A stretch of 64,000 bases of DNA from Deinococcus arcticus (GTDB lineage: Bacteria > Deinococcota > Deinococci > Deinococcales > Deinococcaceae). The notes below the pieces were generated by a model. The model ran no database searches and was not told the DNA's origin. It saw nothing but the letters and a program-made list of their open reading frames with translations. Positions 33,189 to 42,586 of the stretch are shown in pieces. Location of the stretch: the NCBI RefSeq assembly GCF_003028415.1, contig NZ_PYSV01000003.1, positions 62,001 through 126,000 of the forward strand, given 5' to 3'. Within the stretch, counting starts at the first letter, position 1. Each line of letters begins with the position of its first letter. A program made the translations under genes and the position numbers.

Positions 33189-36100
33189 ATGCCTGAGGCC
33201 AGCGCGCGCCCATCCAACTTCACGGACCTGCAGTCTGTCGAGCCGCTCCTCGTTCACCTCGGCGGTCTGGCCGAGCGCTACCTGCACGACGACCCCAACA
33301 CGTCGGTTCTCAAGCTCCGGCAATTCGCCGAGCTGCTCACACGCGTCATTGCCGCCCGGTCCGGCCAGCTTGGGGAGGGGGAGGAAACGCAGCAGGCACG
33401 ACTGGCCCGGCTCCGGCGTCTGGACGTGCTGCCCCAGCAGGTGTGGGAACTGCTCACCGAGATTCGCCGGTCGGGCAACGCTGCCAACCACGAGTTCACC
33501 GGCAGCCTTGACCAGGCCCGGGACCTTCTGAAGTTCGCCTGGATTCTGGGCGTGTGGCTCATTCGCACCTTCGAAAACCCGGCCTACCAGCGCGCCGAGT
33601 TCATCGAACCTGCTCCACGGAATGAGGCCGACGAGTTGAGGGCGCTGCTGGCCCAGGCCGACGCCGCCCGCCTGGCAGCCGAGGGTCGGCTGACCGAGCA
33701 GCAGGCCGCCGCACCCAAGGACCCGGCACCCATCATCACGGCCGCCAGTCAGGCCGCCCATCACCTGGACCTCACCGAGGCGCAGACCCGTCAGCTCATT
33801 GACGCGCAGCTCCGCGCAGTGGGCTGGGAAGCCGACACAGTCAACCTGCGCTACGGGCAGGTCATGCCGGAAGCCGGGCGAAACCTGGCCATCGCCGAGT
33901 GGCCCACGGCCACGGGACCAGCCGATTACGCGCTGTTCGTGGGCCTCATCCCGGTCGCTGTCGTCGAAGCCAAGCGGATCAATATGGCCGTCATGGGCAG
34001 CCTGGCGCAGGCGGCGCGCTACAGCCGCGGGTTGACCCTGACCACCGGCCTGCAGCTTCCCCACGGCCCCTGGGGAGAAGGCATCACCGCCTACCGGGTG
34101 CCGTTCCTATACGCCACGAACGGCCGACCGTACCTCGCCCAGCTCAAGACCGAGAGCGGCATCTGGTTCCGCGACGCCCGGCGCAGCGTCAATCCCAGCC
34201 ACCCCCTGCGCGGTTGGCACAGCCCCGCCGAGCTGCTGGCCATGCTTGAGCAGGACGCGGCTGCCGCCGACGAAGCCCTGAAGGCAGAACCCCTCGAGTA
34301 CGCCGTCGGCCTGCGCCCCTATCAGAAGGCGGCGATCCAGGCGGTCGAAGCGCGCATTGGTGAGGGCCAGCGGGAAATCCTCCTGGCCATGGCCACAGGC
34401 ACCGGCAAGACAAAGACCGCCATCGCGCTCATCTACCGTCTGCTCAAAGCCCGGCGCTTTCGCCGGGTGCTGTTTCTGGTGGACCGGGAGACCCTGGGCG
34501 AGCAGGCAGGCAACGACTTCAAAACCACCCGCCTGGAAGGCACGCGGACCTTTGCCGAGACCTTCAACCTGACGGCCATCGATGACGGCCCGATTGACAC
34601 GGCCACCAGCGTTCACGTGACCACGGTGCAGGGCCTGGTCCGCCGCGTGCTGGGCGAGACTCCCCCCTCTGTGGGCACCTACGACCTGATCGTGGTGGAT
34701 GAGGCGCACCGGGGCTATACCCTGGACCGCGACCTCGCGGACGCCGAGCTGGGCTGGCGAAGCGAGGCCGACTACGTCAGCAAGTACCGGCAGGTGCTTG
34801 AGCACTTCGACGCAGTGAAGGTGGCCCTGACCGCCACGCCCGCGCTGCACACCACGCAGATTTTCGGCAAACCCGTCTTCTCGTACTCCTACCGCGACGC
34901 GGTGCTGGACGGCGTGCTCATCGACCATGAGCCCCCCTACCTTATTCGCACGGAACTCAGTGATCAGGGCATTCACTGGAAGGCGGGCGAACAGATCGAG
35001 ACCTACACGCCCGGCGAGAGTGAGGTGCGCCTCTTCGAGACGCCCGACGACATCGGCCTGGACGTGGAGGCCTTCAACCGGAAGGTGGTCGCGCAGGGCT
35101 TCAATCAGGCAGTGGCGACCCAGCTCGCGGCGCTCATCAACCCGTTCGGGCCGGAAAAAACACTGGTGTTCTGCGCCACGGACCGCCACGCCGACGAGAT
35201 GGTCATGCGCCTTAAAGACGCCTTCCGCGCCCAGTACGGCGAGCTGGACGACGACGCGGTCGTGAAGATCACAGGCGCAAGCGACAAGCCCCTGGTCCTC
35301 ACCCGCCGCTACAAGAACGAACTGAGCCCGACCGTGGCCGTCACCGTGGACCTGCTCACCACCGGCATCGACGTGCCGGCCATCACCAATCTGGTGTTCC
35401 TGCGCCAGGTGGGCAGCCGCATTCTGTTCGAACAGATGCTGGGCCGCGCCACCCGGCGCTGTGACGACATCGGCAAGACCACCTTCCGCATCTACGACGC
35501 GGTGCGGGCCTACGAAGCGGCGTCGAAGTTCACCACCATGCGGGCGGTGGTTCCGCAACCCGGGAAAACCTTCCAGGCCCTCCTGGATGAGGTGCAGCAG
35601 GCCCCTACCACGGCGGCGCGGTCCCTGCTGCGCGACGAACTGGTGGCCAAACTGCAGCGGGTGAAAGGCCGACTGACCCCAGCGGCCCGCGACACCTTCG
35701 AAGGCGCGACAGGCCAGACGCCCGAAGCGTTCATCCAGACGCTGCGGAACACTGCGCCTGACGAGCTGCCCGCCCGGCTCGCCGGGCAGGAGACCCTGAT
35801 GGCCCTGCTCGACACTGGCCGCACCAAAGGCGGGCAACCCGTGTTTATCAGCAGTCATCAGGACATCGTGACCAGTGTGGTCCAGGCGTACCCGGGCGGC
35901 CAGAAGGCAGAGGACTACCTCAGTGCGTTCGAAGCCTACATTGCCCAGCACAAGGATGAAGTGCCGGCCCTGCTGACCGTGCTGACCCGGCCCAAAGACC
36001 TGACCCGCGCGCAGCTGCTGTCACTGCGCCGTGAGCTGGACCAGGCGGGATTCAGCGAGACCTTCCTGCAACGGGCCTACGCGAGCGTGAAGCAGGTGGA

Positions 36101-36422
36101 CGCCGCAGCCAGCATCATCGGCTTCATCCGGGCGGCGGCGCAGCAGGAAGCGCCACAGCCATTTGAGGCGCGTGTCGATGCAGCGCTGGCGCGGCTGCTC
36201 GGTTCGAAGGCCTGGACCCCTCCACAGCAGGCGTGGCTCAAGCGTCTCGCCGCTCAGCTCAAAGCCAACGGCGTCATCGACCAGGAAAGCCTGGACCTCC
36301 CGACCAGCCCGGTCCGGCAGCAGATGGGCGGCTTTGCACGGCTGGACAACAGCATCTTCGCGGGCGAACTGCCGCTGATCCTCACGCGCCTGCAGGACGA
36401 AGTCTGGGCGCGCGGCGCCTGA
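33189..36422 (+). CDS. hsdR: type I restriction enzyme subunit R (HsdR)
   Basis: HsdR is the translocase and nuclease of a type I restriction enzyme. The 1077-residue protein has a DUF4145-like N-terminal domain (about 15-120), the PD-(D/E)xK nuclease with ADYALFVGLIPVAVVEAKR (D246, E260, K262), helicase motifs ATGTGKTKTAI (about 402) and VDEAHRG (about 503), a second RecA domain (TTGIDVP, LGRATRRCDDIGK) and an EcoEI-type C-terminus. ATG 33189 is used; the frame is open far upstream, but through non-coding attR DNA. Confidence 0.94.
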   Translation: MPEASARPSNFTDLQSVEPLLVHLGGLAERYLHDDPNTSVLKLRQFAELLTRVIAARSGQLGEGEETQQARLARLRRLDVLPQQVWELLTEIRRSGNAANHEFTGSLDQARDLLKFAWILGVWLIRTFENPAYQRAEFIEPAPRNEADELRALLAQADAARLAAEGRLTEQQAAAPKDPAPIITAASQAAHHLDLTEAQTRQLIDAQLRAVGWEADTVNLRYGQVMPEAGRNLAIAEWPTATGPADYALFVGLIPVAVVEAKRINMAVMGSLAQAARYSRGLTLTTGLQLPHGPWGEGITAYRVPFLYATNGRPYLAQLKTESGIWFRDARRSVNPSHPLRGWHSPAELLAMLEQDAAAADEALKAEPLEYAVGLRPYQKAAIQAVEARIGEGQREILLAMATGTGKTKTAIALIYRLLKARRFRRVLFLVDRETLGEQAGNDFKTTRLEGTRTFAETFNLTAIDDGPIDTATSVHVTTVQGLVRRVLGETPPSVGTYDLIVVDEAHRGYTLDRDLADAELGWRSEADYVSKYRQVLEHFDAVKVALTATPALHTTQIFGKPVFSYSYRDAVLDGVLIDHEPPYLIRTELSDQGIHWKAGEQIETYTPGESEVRLFETPDDIGLDVEAFNRKVVAQGFNQAVATQLAALINPFGPEKTLVFCATDRHADEMVMRLKDAFRAQYGELDDDAVVKITGASDKPLVLTRRYKNELSPTVAVTVDLLTTGIDVPAITNLVFLRQVGSRILFEQMLGRATRRCDDIGKTTFRIYDAVRAYEAASKFTTMRAVVPQPGKTFQALLDEVQQAPTTAARSLLRDELVAKLQRVKGRLTPAARDTFEGATGQTPEAFIQTLRNTAPDELPARLAGQETLMALLDTGRTKGGQPVFISSHQDIVTSVVQAYPGGQKAEDYLSAFEAYIAQHKDEVPALLTVLTRPKDLTRAQLLSLRRELDQAGFSETFLQRAYASVKQVDAAASIIGFIRAAAQQEAPQPFEARVDAALARLLGSKAWTPPQQAWLKRLAAQLKANGVIDQESLDLPTSPVRQQMGGFARLDNSIFAGELPLILTRLQDEVWARGA

Positions 36423-36558
36423 TACGGGTTCCGAAAAATTCCGTAACATGTTACGGAATTTTTTCGACCAGAGGGAGAGGGAAAAGAGACGGATTTCCGG
36501 GAATTGGAGGAACATCCGGCGCTGTCCCGGATGTTACGGAAATGGACGGAATCCGTAT
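36422..36558. repeat. dispersed repeat, family B (copy 2)
   Basis: This ~137-bp copy with ends ATACGGGTTCCG and CGGAATCCGTAT begins at the hsdR stop codon. It is very close in sequence to 2694-2831. Confidence 0.8.
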
Positions 36559-36597
36559 GAGGCAACGCGGAAGCGAGCGGCCCGCTAAGCTGCCCCC

Positions 36598-37475
36598 ATG
36601 CTGCTGAAAACCGCCGGCGCTGTCCTTGCCCTTGCCGGGGCGGGACTTGCCTCTGCCCAGTCACGCGTGGTGTACGACAGCCGCGTCACCACCCCGGAAC
36701 CCCGCATCACGGAAAGCGAGCGGGGCCGGGTGAAGTACCTCGCTAAGGACGTTGCACCTCACGTTACGACTTTGCAGGAGAGCACCGCAAAGTCTCCACT
36801 CCCGGTGCAACGTCCTTTTTTCGATACTCGCTCCGCTCGGTTGATCTAAAGATCAACAGCGAGCGACTTAACCAGGCCATGCAGGCCGGCCTGTGGGGCA
36901 CAGGTGAGTTCAGCCGCTTTGAAGGCTGCGCTGGCGAGGATTTTCAGATCAACGGGGTGGCTCCCGGCTCGTTCACGGTCAAGGGCGCACAGCAGACCGC
37001 CTACCTGTACATGTACTGCTATGCCCGGACCGGCTGGAGTCAGGGCCTGATCATCACCCAGGGCAACACGGTCGTCGCGCACTACGTGTTCATCGGCATG
37101 GCCTCGACCATGTACGCCCTGAAAGACATCAACCAGAATGGCTTTACCGAGCTGGTGCTGGAAGGCGGCTTTACCGGCCAGGGGTACACCGAGGGCTTCC
37201 TCGAGATCGCTGAACTGCGGCCCCAGCGGCGCCTGCTGGGCAAACTCAACTACGAGTTCGGCCAACCCTACGATGACGACTGTGGCGTGCGCAGCAACGG
37301 TGGCGTCTGGTCCAGCCGGGTCATCCGCGTCACGCCGGGCCCCACGCCGAAGTTCACGCAGCAACTGATTCAGGGCCGCTGCGGCAACTTCAAGGTGGCG
37401 ACCTCCACGGGGCCAGTTCAGCCCCTCAAGCTGACGCCCGCGCCCACCGGCTGGACCCCCGCCCCCACCCGTTGA
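36598..37475 (+). pseudogene. secreted protein gene broken by a family A repeat
   Basis: The first 48 codons (signal peptide MLLKTAGAVLALAGAGLASAQ, ending GRVKYL) run to 36741; the rest continues NQAMQAGLWGTGEFSRFEGC from 36870 to the TGA at 37475. Removing 36742-36869 restores a 249-residue protein. The 128-bp insert shifts the frame and adds a stop. The mature protein has several cysteines and an FG-GAP-like phrase (DINQNGFTELVL). Function unknown; it lies between hsdR and hsdM. Confidence 0.85.
36742..36869. repeat. dispersed repeat, family A (copy 5), inserted in a gene
   Basis: This 128-bp copy runs from GCTAAGGACGTTGCACC through CGGTGCAACGTCC and TTGATCTAAAGATCAA to GCGAGCGACTT. Its borders are fixed by the interrupted reading frame, so it defines the short form of the element. 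No long target-site duplication is visible (at most a few bases). Confidence 0.85.
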
Positions 37476-37529
37476 CCGAAGGGCGTTCCCACCGGATTTC
37501 TGCGCCGCCCTGCGGCACAATGATGGGCA

Positions 37530-39005
37530 ATGACCCGCACCACCGACATCGTCCAGAAGCTCTGGAACCTGTGCAATGACCTGCGCGACGACGGCGTGAC
37601 GTACCACCAGTACGTCACGGAGCTGACCTACCTGCTGTTCCTGAAGATGGCCAAGGAAACCAGCCAGGAAGCGCAGATCCCGGCCGAGAACCGCTGGGAC
37701 GCGTTGAAGGCCCGCTCGGCCCCGGACCGTCTCGACCATTACCGGCAGACCCTGCTGGACCTGGGGAAAGCGCCTGCGCCGCTGGTTCGCATGATCTACG
37801 CCGACGCGAGCAGCTTCATCCGCAAGCCCGCGACCCTCAGCAAGCTGGTCACGGACATCGACGCACTGGACTGGTACTCCGCGAAGGAAGAAGGCCTGGG
37901 GGACCTGTACGAAGGGCTGCTGGCCAAGAACGCCAACGAGAAGAAGTCCGGCGCAGGCCAGTACTTCACGCCCCGGCCCCTTATTGACGCCATCGTGGCC
38001 GTGATGAAGCCCACCAGCGAGGACATCATGCAGGACCCCGCCGCAGGAACAGGCGGCTTCCTGATCGCGGCGCATCACTACATCACGCAGCACGAGGACG
38101 TGTGGAACTGGCCGGAGGCCAAGCAGCAGCAGTTCTTCGAGAACGCCTTCCACGGCATGGAACTGGTGCCAGACACCCAGCGCCTCGCCCTGATGAACCT
38201 GATGCTGCACGGCCTGGCGAACGACCCCGAGCGCAGTGGCATCCGCCTGGGCGACACGCTGTCGAACGACCACCAGAAGCTGCCCAAGTCCACGCTGATC
38301 CTGAGCAACCCGCCCTTCGGCACCAAGAAGGGGGGTGGCACGCCCACGCGCGACGACCTGACCTTCGTGACCAGCAACAAGCAGTTTGCCTTCCTGCAGC
38401 ACATCTACCGGGCGCTGAAGACCCATGGGCGTGCAGCGGTCGTGCTGCCCGACAACGTGCTGTTCGAGAGCGGGATAGGCAAAGCAATTCGTGCAGACCT
38501 GATGGACAAGTGCACCCTGCACACGATCTTGCGACTGCCCACCGGCATCTTCTACGCGCAGGGCGTGAAAACGAACGTCCTGTTCTTCACCCGTGGCCAG
38601 AGCGAGAAGGGCAACACGAAGGAAGTCTGGGTGTACGACATGCGGGCGAACATGCCGCAGTTTGGCAAGCGCACACCCTTTACCCGCGAGCACTTTGCGG
38701 GGTTCGAGGCCGCGTTCGGGGACGACCCCTACGGTGGCCCGGAGGCGCTGGCCGCCCGCGTAGACACCGGGCCGGAGGGCCGCTTTCGGCGCTTCATGCG
38801 CGAGGAAATAGCGGCGCGGGGCGACAGCCTGGACATCAGCTGGCTCAAGGACGACAGCGCCACGCAGGGCGAGTTGCCCGAACCGGCCCAACTGGCCGAG
38901 GAAGCCCTGACCGAGCTGGCAGGCGCCATGGAGGAGTTGCGCGCCATCCTGCTGGAACTGGGCGAGGATGAGGCAACGTTGGAAGAGGCCGGGGTGCTTG
39001 CATGA
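37530..39005 (+). CDS. hsdM: type I restriction-modification methyltransferase subunit (HsdM)
   Basis: HsdM transfers methyl groups from SAM to adenine at the HsdS-defined site. The 491-residue protein has the N-terminal HsdM domain (DIVQKLWNLCNDLRDDGVTYHQYVTELTYLLFLKMA), SAM motif I DPAAGTGGF (about 169) and the N6-adenine motif NPPFG (about 260), then FYAQGVKTNVLFFTRG. Its TGA overlaps the hsdS ATG. Confidence 0.95.
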   Translation: MTRTTDIVQKLWNLCNDLRDDGVTYHQYVTELTYLLFLKMAKETSQEAQIPAENRWDALKARSAPDRLDHYRQTLLDLGKAPAPLVRMIYADASSFIRKPATLSKLVTDIDALDWYSAKEEGLGDLYEGLLAKNANEKKSGAGQYFTPRPLIDAIVAVMKPTSEDIMQDPAAGTGGFLIAAHHYITQHEDVWNWPEAKQQQFFENAFHGMELVPDTQRLALMNLMLHGLANDPERSGIRLGDTLSNDHQKLPKSTLILSNPPFGTKKGGGTPTRDDLTFVTSNKQFAFLQHIYRALKTHGRAAVVLPDNVLFESGIGKAIRADLMDKCTLHTILRLPTGIFYAQGVKTNVLFFTRGQSEKGNTKEVWVYDMRANMPQFGKRTPFTREHFAGFEAAFGDDPYGGPEALAARVDTGPEGRFRRFMREEIAARGDSLDISWLKDDSATQGELPEPAQLAEEALTELAGAMEELRAILLELGEDEATLEEAGVLA

Positions 39006-40729
39006 GCGTTGATAAGCATGAAGACCTGCCTTCAGGGTGGGCTACAGCCACGATTCCCGACCTGACCCATTCGCAAGGGTTTTTCTCTGATGGGGACTGG
39101 GTCGAAAGCAAAGACCAGAATCCGCAGGGCAACATTCGCCTTTTACAGCTGGCAGATGTGGGTGATGGATTTTTTGTTGATAAATCCCAACGTTTCATTG
39201 ACGAGGACGCTTTTAAGCGACTGAGGTGCAAAGAGGTGAAATCTGGAGACGTACTTCTTGCGCGCATGCCAGAGCCCCTTGGAAGGGCCTGTACGGTTCC
39301 TGAACTTTCACAAAAATCAATCACAGTCGTTGATGTTTCGATTATTCGTCCATCACGGCAGGCTGCATATTCCAGATGGTTGATGCATACACTGAATGCT
39401 GCACCCATCCGCAATGAAATTCAGGCTCTTTCATCAGGTACTACCAGAAAACGGATTTCGCGAGGCAACCTAGCAACGATCGAACTTCCACTTCCTCCCC
39501 TCCCTGAGCAAATCCGCATTGCCGAAAAGCTTGACGCCGTCCTCGCCCGCGTAAAGTCAGGCCGTGAGCGGCTGGAGCGCGTGCCGAAGCTGGTTAAGCA
39601 GTTCAGGCAAGCGGTGCTGAGCGCGGCCGTGAGTGGGGAGTTGACGCGGGAGTGGAGAGAGCAGAATCCTCAGCAGCGGGCAGAGATAGCTTCTTCTGAC
39701 GCGGTTGCTCGCGGTCGGCTGTGGGGATCCGGGATAGTACCGGAACTGACACCAGAAGAAAGGGAATCTATCCCCAGCGAGTGGGATTGGGTCAAGTTGG
39801 GAGCACTAGGACCGGATGGAGTGCCAGCCGTGCAGATCGGTCCAATGTCCATGAAGTCCAATGAGTTTAGCTCGACGGGACAACCTGTCCTCAATGTTGG
39901 CACTGTTCAAACCGGTTATTTTGACCACAGTAAACTTAACTTCTTGCCTCATGAGCTAACCGGCTCTTTCAAAAGATATGTCATTCGAACTGGAGACATT
40001 CTATTTACTCGGTCCGGTACTATAGGAAGATGTGCGGTGGCAACGGAAAAAGAAGATGGGTTTCTAATGACATTCCATCTTTTGAGAGCTAGGGTTAGCC
40101 AAAACGTTTGTCTTACGAAGTACGCTTTCTACGCCCTGCAGGGCGGATCAACCGTGCTGCGGCAAGTTGCAGAGAGCGCCATTGGCGCTACACGGGCAGG
40201 TTTTAACACCAGCCTACTGGAGGGGCTGGATATTCCCCTCCCTCCCCTCCCCGAACAACTCGAAATCGTCCGCAGAGTTGAAGCCCTCTTCGCCATCGCG
40301 GATCGCCTTGAAGCTCGGTACCAAGGGGCCCTCACCTCCTTCGAACGCCTGACGCCGGCGCTGCTGGCCAAGGCGTTTCGGGGTGAACTGGTGCCGCAGG
40401 ACCCTAACGATGAGCCTGCCAGTGTGCTACTTGAACGCATTCGAGCTCTAAGAGCCTCAGAAGGCACAAAATCCGGCCGCGGGCGGAAAGCGGCTCCCAA
40501 GCCAACGGGTCAGGAGTCACTCTCCTCAGCACATCCGCCGAAGGCTCACATTGAGGACACCAATGGTCCGTCTGAGCCCAAGCGTCGAGGTCGCCCACCC
40601 AAGGCGCAGGCCATCCCCAGTGTCATGAATGAAGAGGAAGCCATCCGGCTTCTTGAGCAACGCCGCCAAGCGCGTTCAACGGGTACACGTCAGGTGAGTC
40701 TGTTCGAGCCTGAGCTTCAGGAGGACTGA
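39002..40729 (+). CDS. hsdS: type I restriction-modification specificity subunit (HsdS) with a basic tail
   Basis: HsdS reads the bipartite DNA target. The 575-residue protein has two target-recognition domains, each ending in a conserved helix start: LPLPPLPEQIRIAEKLDAVLARV (about 161) and IPLPPLPEQLEIVRRVEALFAIADRLEARY (about 410). The TRD coding DNA is AT-richer than the conserved parts. The last ~95 residues are an extra low-complexity tail with GRGRKAAPKP and the AT-hook-like KRRGRPPKAQ, ending RQVSLFEPE. Confidence 0.93.
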   Translation: MSVDKHEDLPSGWATATIPDLTHSQGFFSDGDWVESKDQNPQGNIRLLQLADVGDGFFVDKSQRFIDEDAFKRLRCKEVKSGDVLLARMPEPLGRACTVPELSQKSITVVDVSIIRPSRQAAYSRWLMHTLNAAPIRNEIQALSSGTTRKRISRGNLATIELPLPPLPEQIRIAEKLDAVLARVKSGRERLERVPKLVKQFRQAVLSAAVSGELTREWREQNPQQRAEIASSDAVARGRLWGSGIVPELTPEERESIPSEWDWVKLGALGPDGVPAVQIGPMSMKSNEFSSTGQPVLNVGTVQTGYFDHSKLNFLPHELTGSFKRYVIRTGDILFTRSGTIGRCAVATEKEDGFLMTFHLLRARVSQNVCLTKYAFYALQGGSTVLRQVAESAIGATRAGFNTSLLEGLDIPLPPLPEQLEIVRRVEALFAIADRLEARYQGALTSFERLTPALLAKAFRGELVPQDPNDEPASVLLERIRALRASEGTKSGRGRKAAPKPTGQESLSSAHPPKAHIEDTNGPSEPKRRGRPPKAQAIPSVMNEEEAIRLLEQRRQARSTGTRQVSLFEPELQED

Positions 40730-40732
40730 AAG

Positions 40733-41137
40733 GTGACCGAAGCGATCAGCGTGAGTGCACTTCAGGAGCTCATTGCCCGGCTCCCCACGCGGCAACCGAT
40801 CACTGATGCCTTTGAGGGGAGCATACCGCGGCCAAGCTCAGCCTGGTATTCCTCGCAGAAATCGCATTTGATCGGCTGGCTGGGAGAATTTAACACTCCT
40901 GGGGCATACAACCGCGCCCAGCTCAACCGCGGCGCCCGCTCGTTCTACACCCACTTTCAGTGTGCGCCGGGCCTGCTGTGGCTCGCGGAAGCTTTGGGGG
41001 AAACGCCGGAAGTGCTTGAGCAGGCCGTGCAGGCCATTCGCGCTGCAGGTCCAAAGGGCGCGGCCCAGTGCGGTGCGTTTCGAAAAATCGTTCCCTGGTC
41101 CCGCGTTGAGGGGTTGTTGGCTCAGCGCCTTGCGTAG
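40733..41137 (+). CDS. hypothetical protein following hsdS
   Basis: This 134-residue protein starts at a GTG three bases after the hsdS stop, preceded by CAGGAGG, so it belongs to the hsdMS operon. It is helical and contains YSSQKSHLIGWLGEFNTPGAYNR and a CAPGLLWLAEALG segment. No domain recognised. It may be an accessory or anti-restriction factor, which is inferred only from position. Confidence 0.7.
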   Translation: MTEAISVSALQELIARLPTRQPITDAFEGSIPRPSSAWYSSQKSHLIGWLGEFNTPGAYNRAQLNRGARSFYTHFQCAPGLLWLAEALGETPEVLEQAVQAIRAAGPKGAAQCGAFRKIVPWSRVEGLLAQRLA

Positions 41138-41657
41138 TCAGGGGCTCAAGGCAACCCGGCCTTGTTGAAGGGTTCGTCTCAGGGGTTGCACCTGCATAAC
41201 GACGGCAGAGCGCTCCCAGCGGAGAGAATCTGGGCGTGTCGAGTGAGCCGGGCAACGGCACATGGGTCTTCAGCGTGTACAGCACGACGCTGCGGGCTTG
41301 CATCCTGGCCCAAGATCATGGCGGCCAGCACCTCAAGACGGCGGGCGAGGGTGGGAAACGCAGCCCTTTCAGGGCGGTCTGCAAGGTAGCGTGTGGGTGT
41401 CGGCTCCGGGTTTTCATCGCAGAAACACCCTACAGGCGCCGACTTTTCCATGGCTGTCAGGAGTTTTGCCTGGTGGTCAGGGGCCGAAGGTGGCCTGAGC
41501 CTCCGCTGGGCCTCTTTCACGTCAATTGGCCTCTGGTTGAATCATGGGCACAGTGGTACAGACATGAGCGAAGCGGGCAGAAGCGAAACGTCCCGCCGGG
41601 CACGGAGTCAACAGGCCGGTTCTGTGCTGGCCTGTTGGCAGACCAGACGGCAGTCCA
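41138..41657. other. region after the hsd operon, no firm gene
   Basis: A minus-strand GTG frame of 113 codons (41520-41179) includes LLTAMEKSAPVGCFCDENPEPTPTRYLADRPERAAFPTLARRLEVLAAMILGQ, which looks partly protein-like, but no family or ribosome-binding site supports it. It may be a decayed gene. No other signal was seen. Confidence 0.35.
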
Positions 41658-41987
41658 TCAGCCGCAGCGGAAGGGGATGGGCACCGGGCCGCAGCAGCAC
41701 ACGCCCCGCACCGAGCCGCCTGTGGCCTGCGCCGCACCCGAGAGGTGGCGGTACGCCTGGGCACAGGCCTGAAAGCGGGCAGCAATGCCGGGCCGGGCCG
41801 CCAGCACCCCACCTTCGGCCACCAGCTGGCGCACGGCGGCCGAGCAGGACTCGCCGCCATACAGGGCCGCGTGGGCACAGCGGAACCCCTTCAGAGGCGA
41901 CAGCCAGCGCTGATACAGGTCAATAGACGAGAGCACGGCGGTATTCAGGGCCGGCGTGTTCAGGGACGACAGGGGCAGAGATCGCAT
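41658..41987 (-). CDS. YidD-like membrane protein insertion factor family protein
   Basis: This 109-residue protein contains IDLYQRWLSPLKGFRCAHAALYGGESCSAAVRQLVAEGG, matching the YidD pattern (YQ..iSPl...CR...tCS.Y...ai), then a cysteine-rich end (CCCGPVPIP). The classical YidD aids YidC-dependent membrane insertion, but this is a divergent paralogue far from the rnpA-yidC cluster. Confidence 0.75.
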   Translation of the reverse strand: MRSLPLSSLNTPALNTAVLSSIDLYQRWLSPLKGFRCAHAALYGGESCSAAVRQLVAEGGVLAARPGIAARFQACAQAYRHLSGAAQATGGSVRGVCCCGPVPIPFRCG

Positions 41988-42091
41988 AGGTGGGTCCTTT
42001 CAGGCGGGCGGCCAGCACACGGGGCGGCGCAGGCCAGCACAACAGAGCGGGCGACCCCCAGGGGCCGCCCGATTCGTGCTTCACGCCCGGC

Positions 42092-42346
42092 TTAGCGCGG
42101 CGTCTGGTTGGTGGTGGTCGTGGTGTGCACGGCCGTGTGCTTGGGGCGCGACAGCCCGGCCAGCCCCGCCAGACCCAGCAGGCCCAGCCAGCCCCAGTCC
42201 ATGCCGTCCTGGTCGCGGGTTTCGGTGGTGGTCGTCGTGGTGGTGGTATCGGTGCTGGCGGTATCGGTGGTGTCCTGCGCCAGGGCGGGGACGGGCGCCA
42301 GGGCCAGGGTCAGAACCAGCAGGGCCGTTTTGGCGTCTCGCTTCAT
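42092..42346 (-). CDS. secreted WGxxGxxG-type small protein
   Basis: This 84-residue protein has a signal peptide (RDAKTALLVLTLALAPVPALAQ), a Thr/Asp-rich linker (TDTTTTTTTTETRDQDG), then WGWLGLLGLAGLAGLSRPK, a hydrophobic glycine-rich helix with a basic end like the WGxxGxxG/CTERM-type anchors. ATG 42346 has a good AGGAGG site. Confidence 0.75.
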   Translation of the reverse strand: MKRDAKTALLVLTLALAPVPALAQDTTDTASTDTTTTTTTTETRDQDGMDWGWLGLLGLAGLAGLSRPKHTAVHTTTTTNQTPR

Positions 42347-42586
42347 AACAACCTCCTTGGGCACTGTATGTGCTTGTGCACTGTGTGCGTCGGTACGAAG
42401 AGAACGATGGCACGCGCAGCCGGTCAGCACCGAACAGAAAGTCTTGGCCGGCCCTTGGGCATTTCTTGAGGCAGCAGCTGCCCGGGGCCCGCACCGGCGC
42501 CCACGCCACACCGAAGGCACTTCTCTAAACAGCGTCACAAGCCGGGGCAGCCATGGTGTGCCCAGCGCTTGTTTATAACGTCAGGT

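Noticed and set aside
33189..41137. The R-M locus as cargo of the tRNA-Lys element
   Set aside because: It lies outside the duplicated tRNA end and lacks the element-wide GGCGAAGRGAAAG motif.
42092..42346. True MYXO-CTERM or LPXTG-type sorting signal
   Set aside because: The C-terminal helix is of WGxxGxxG type but is followed by a 15-residue Thr-rich tail and lacks the required cysteine or LPXTG.
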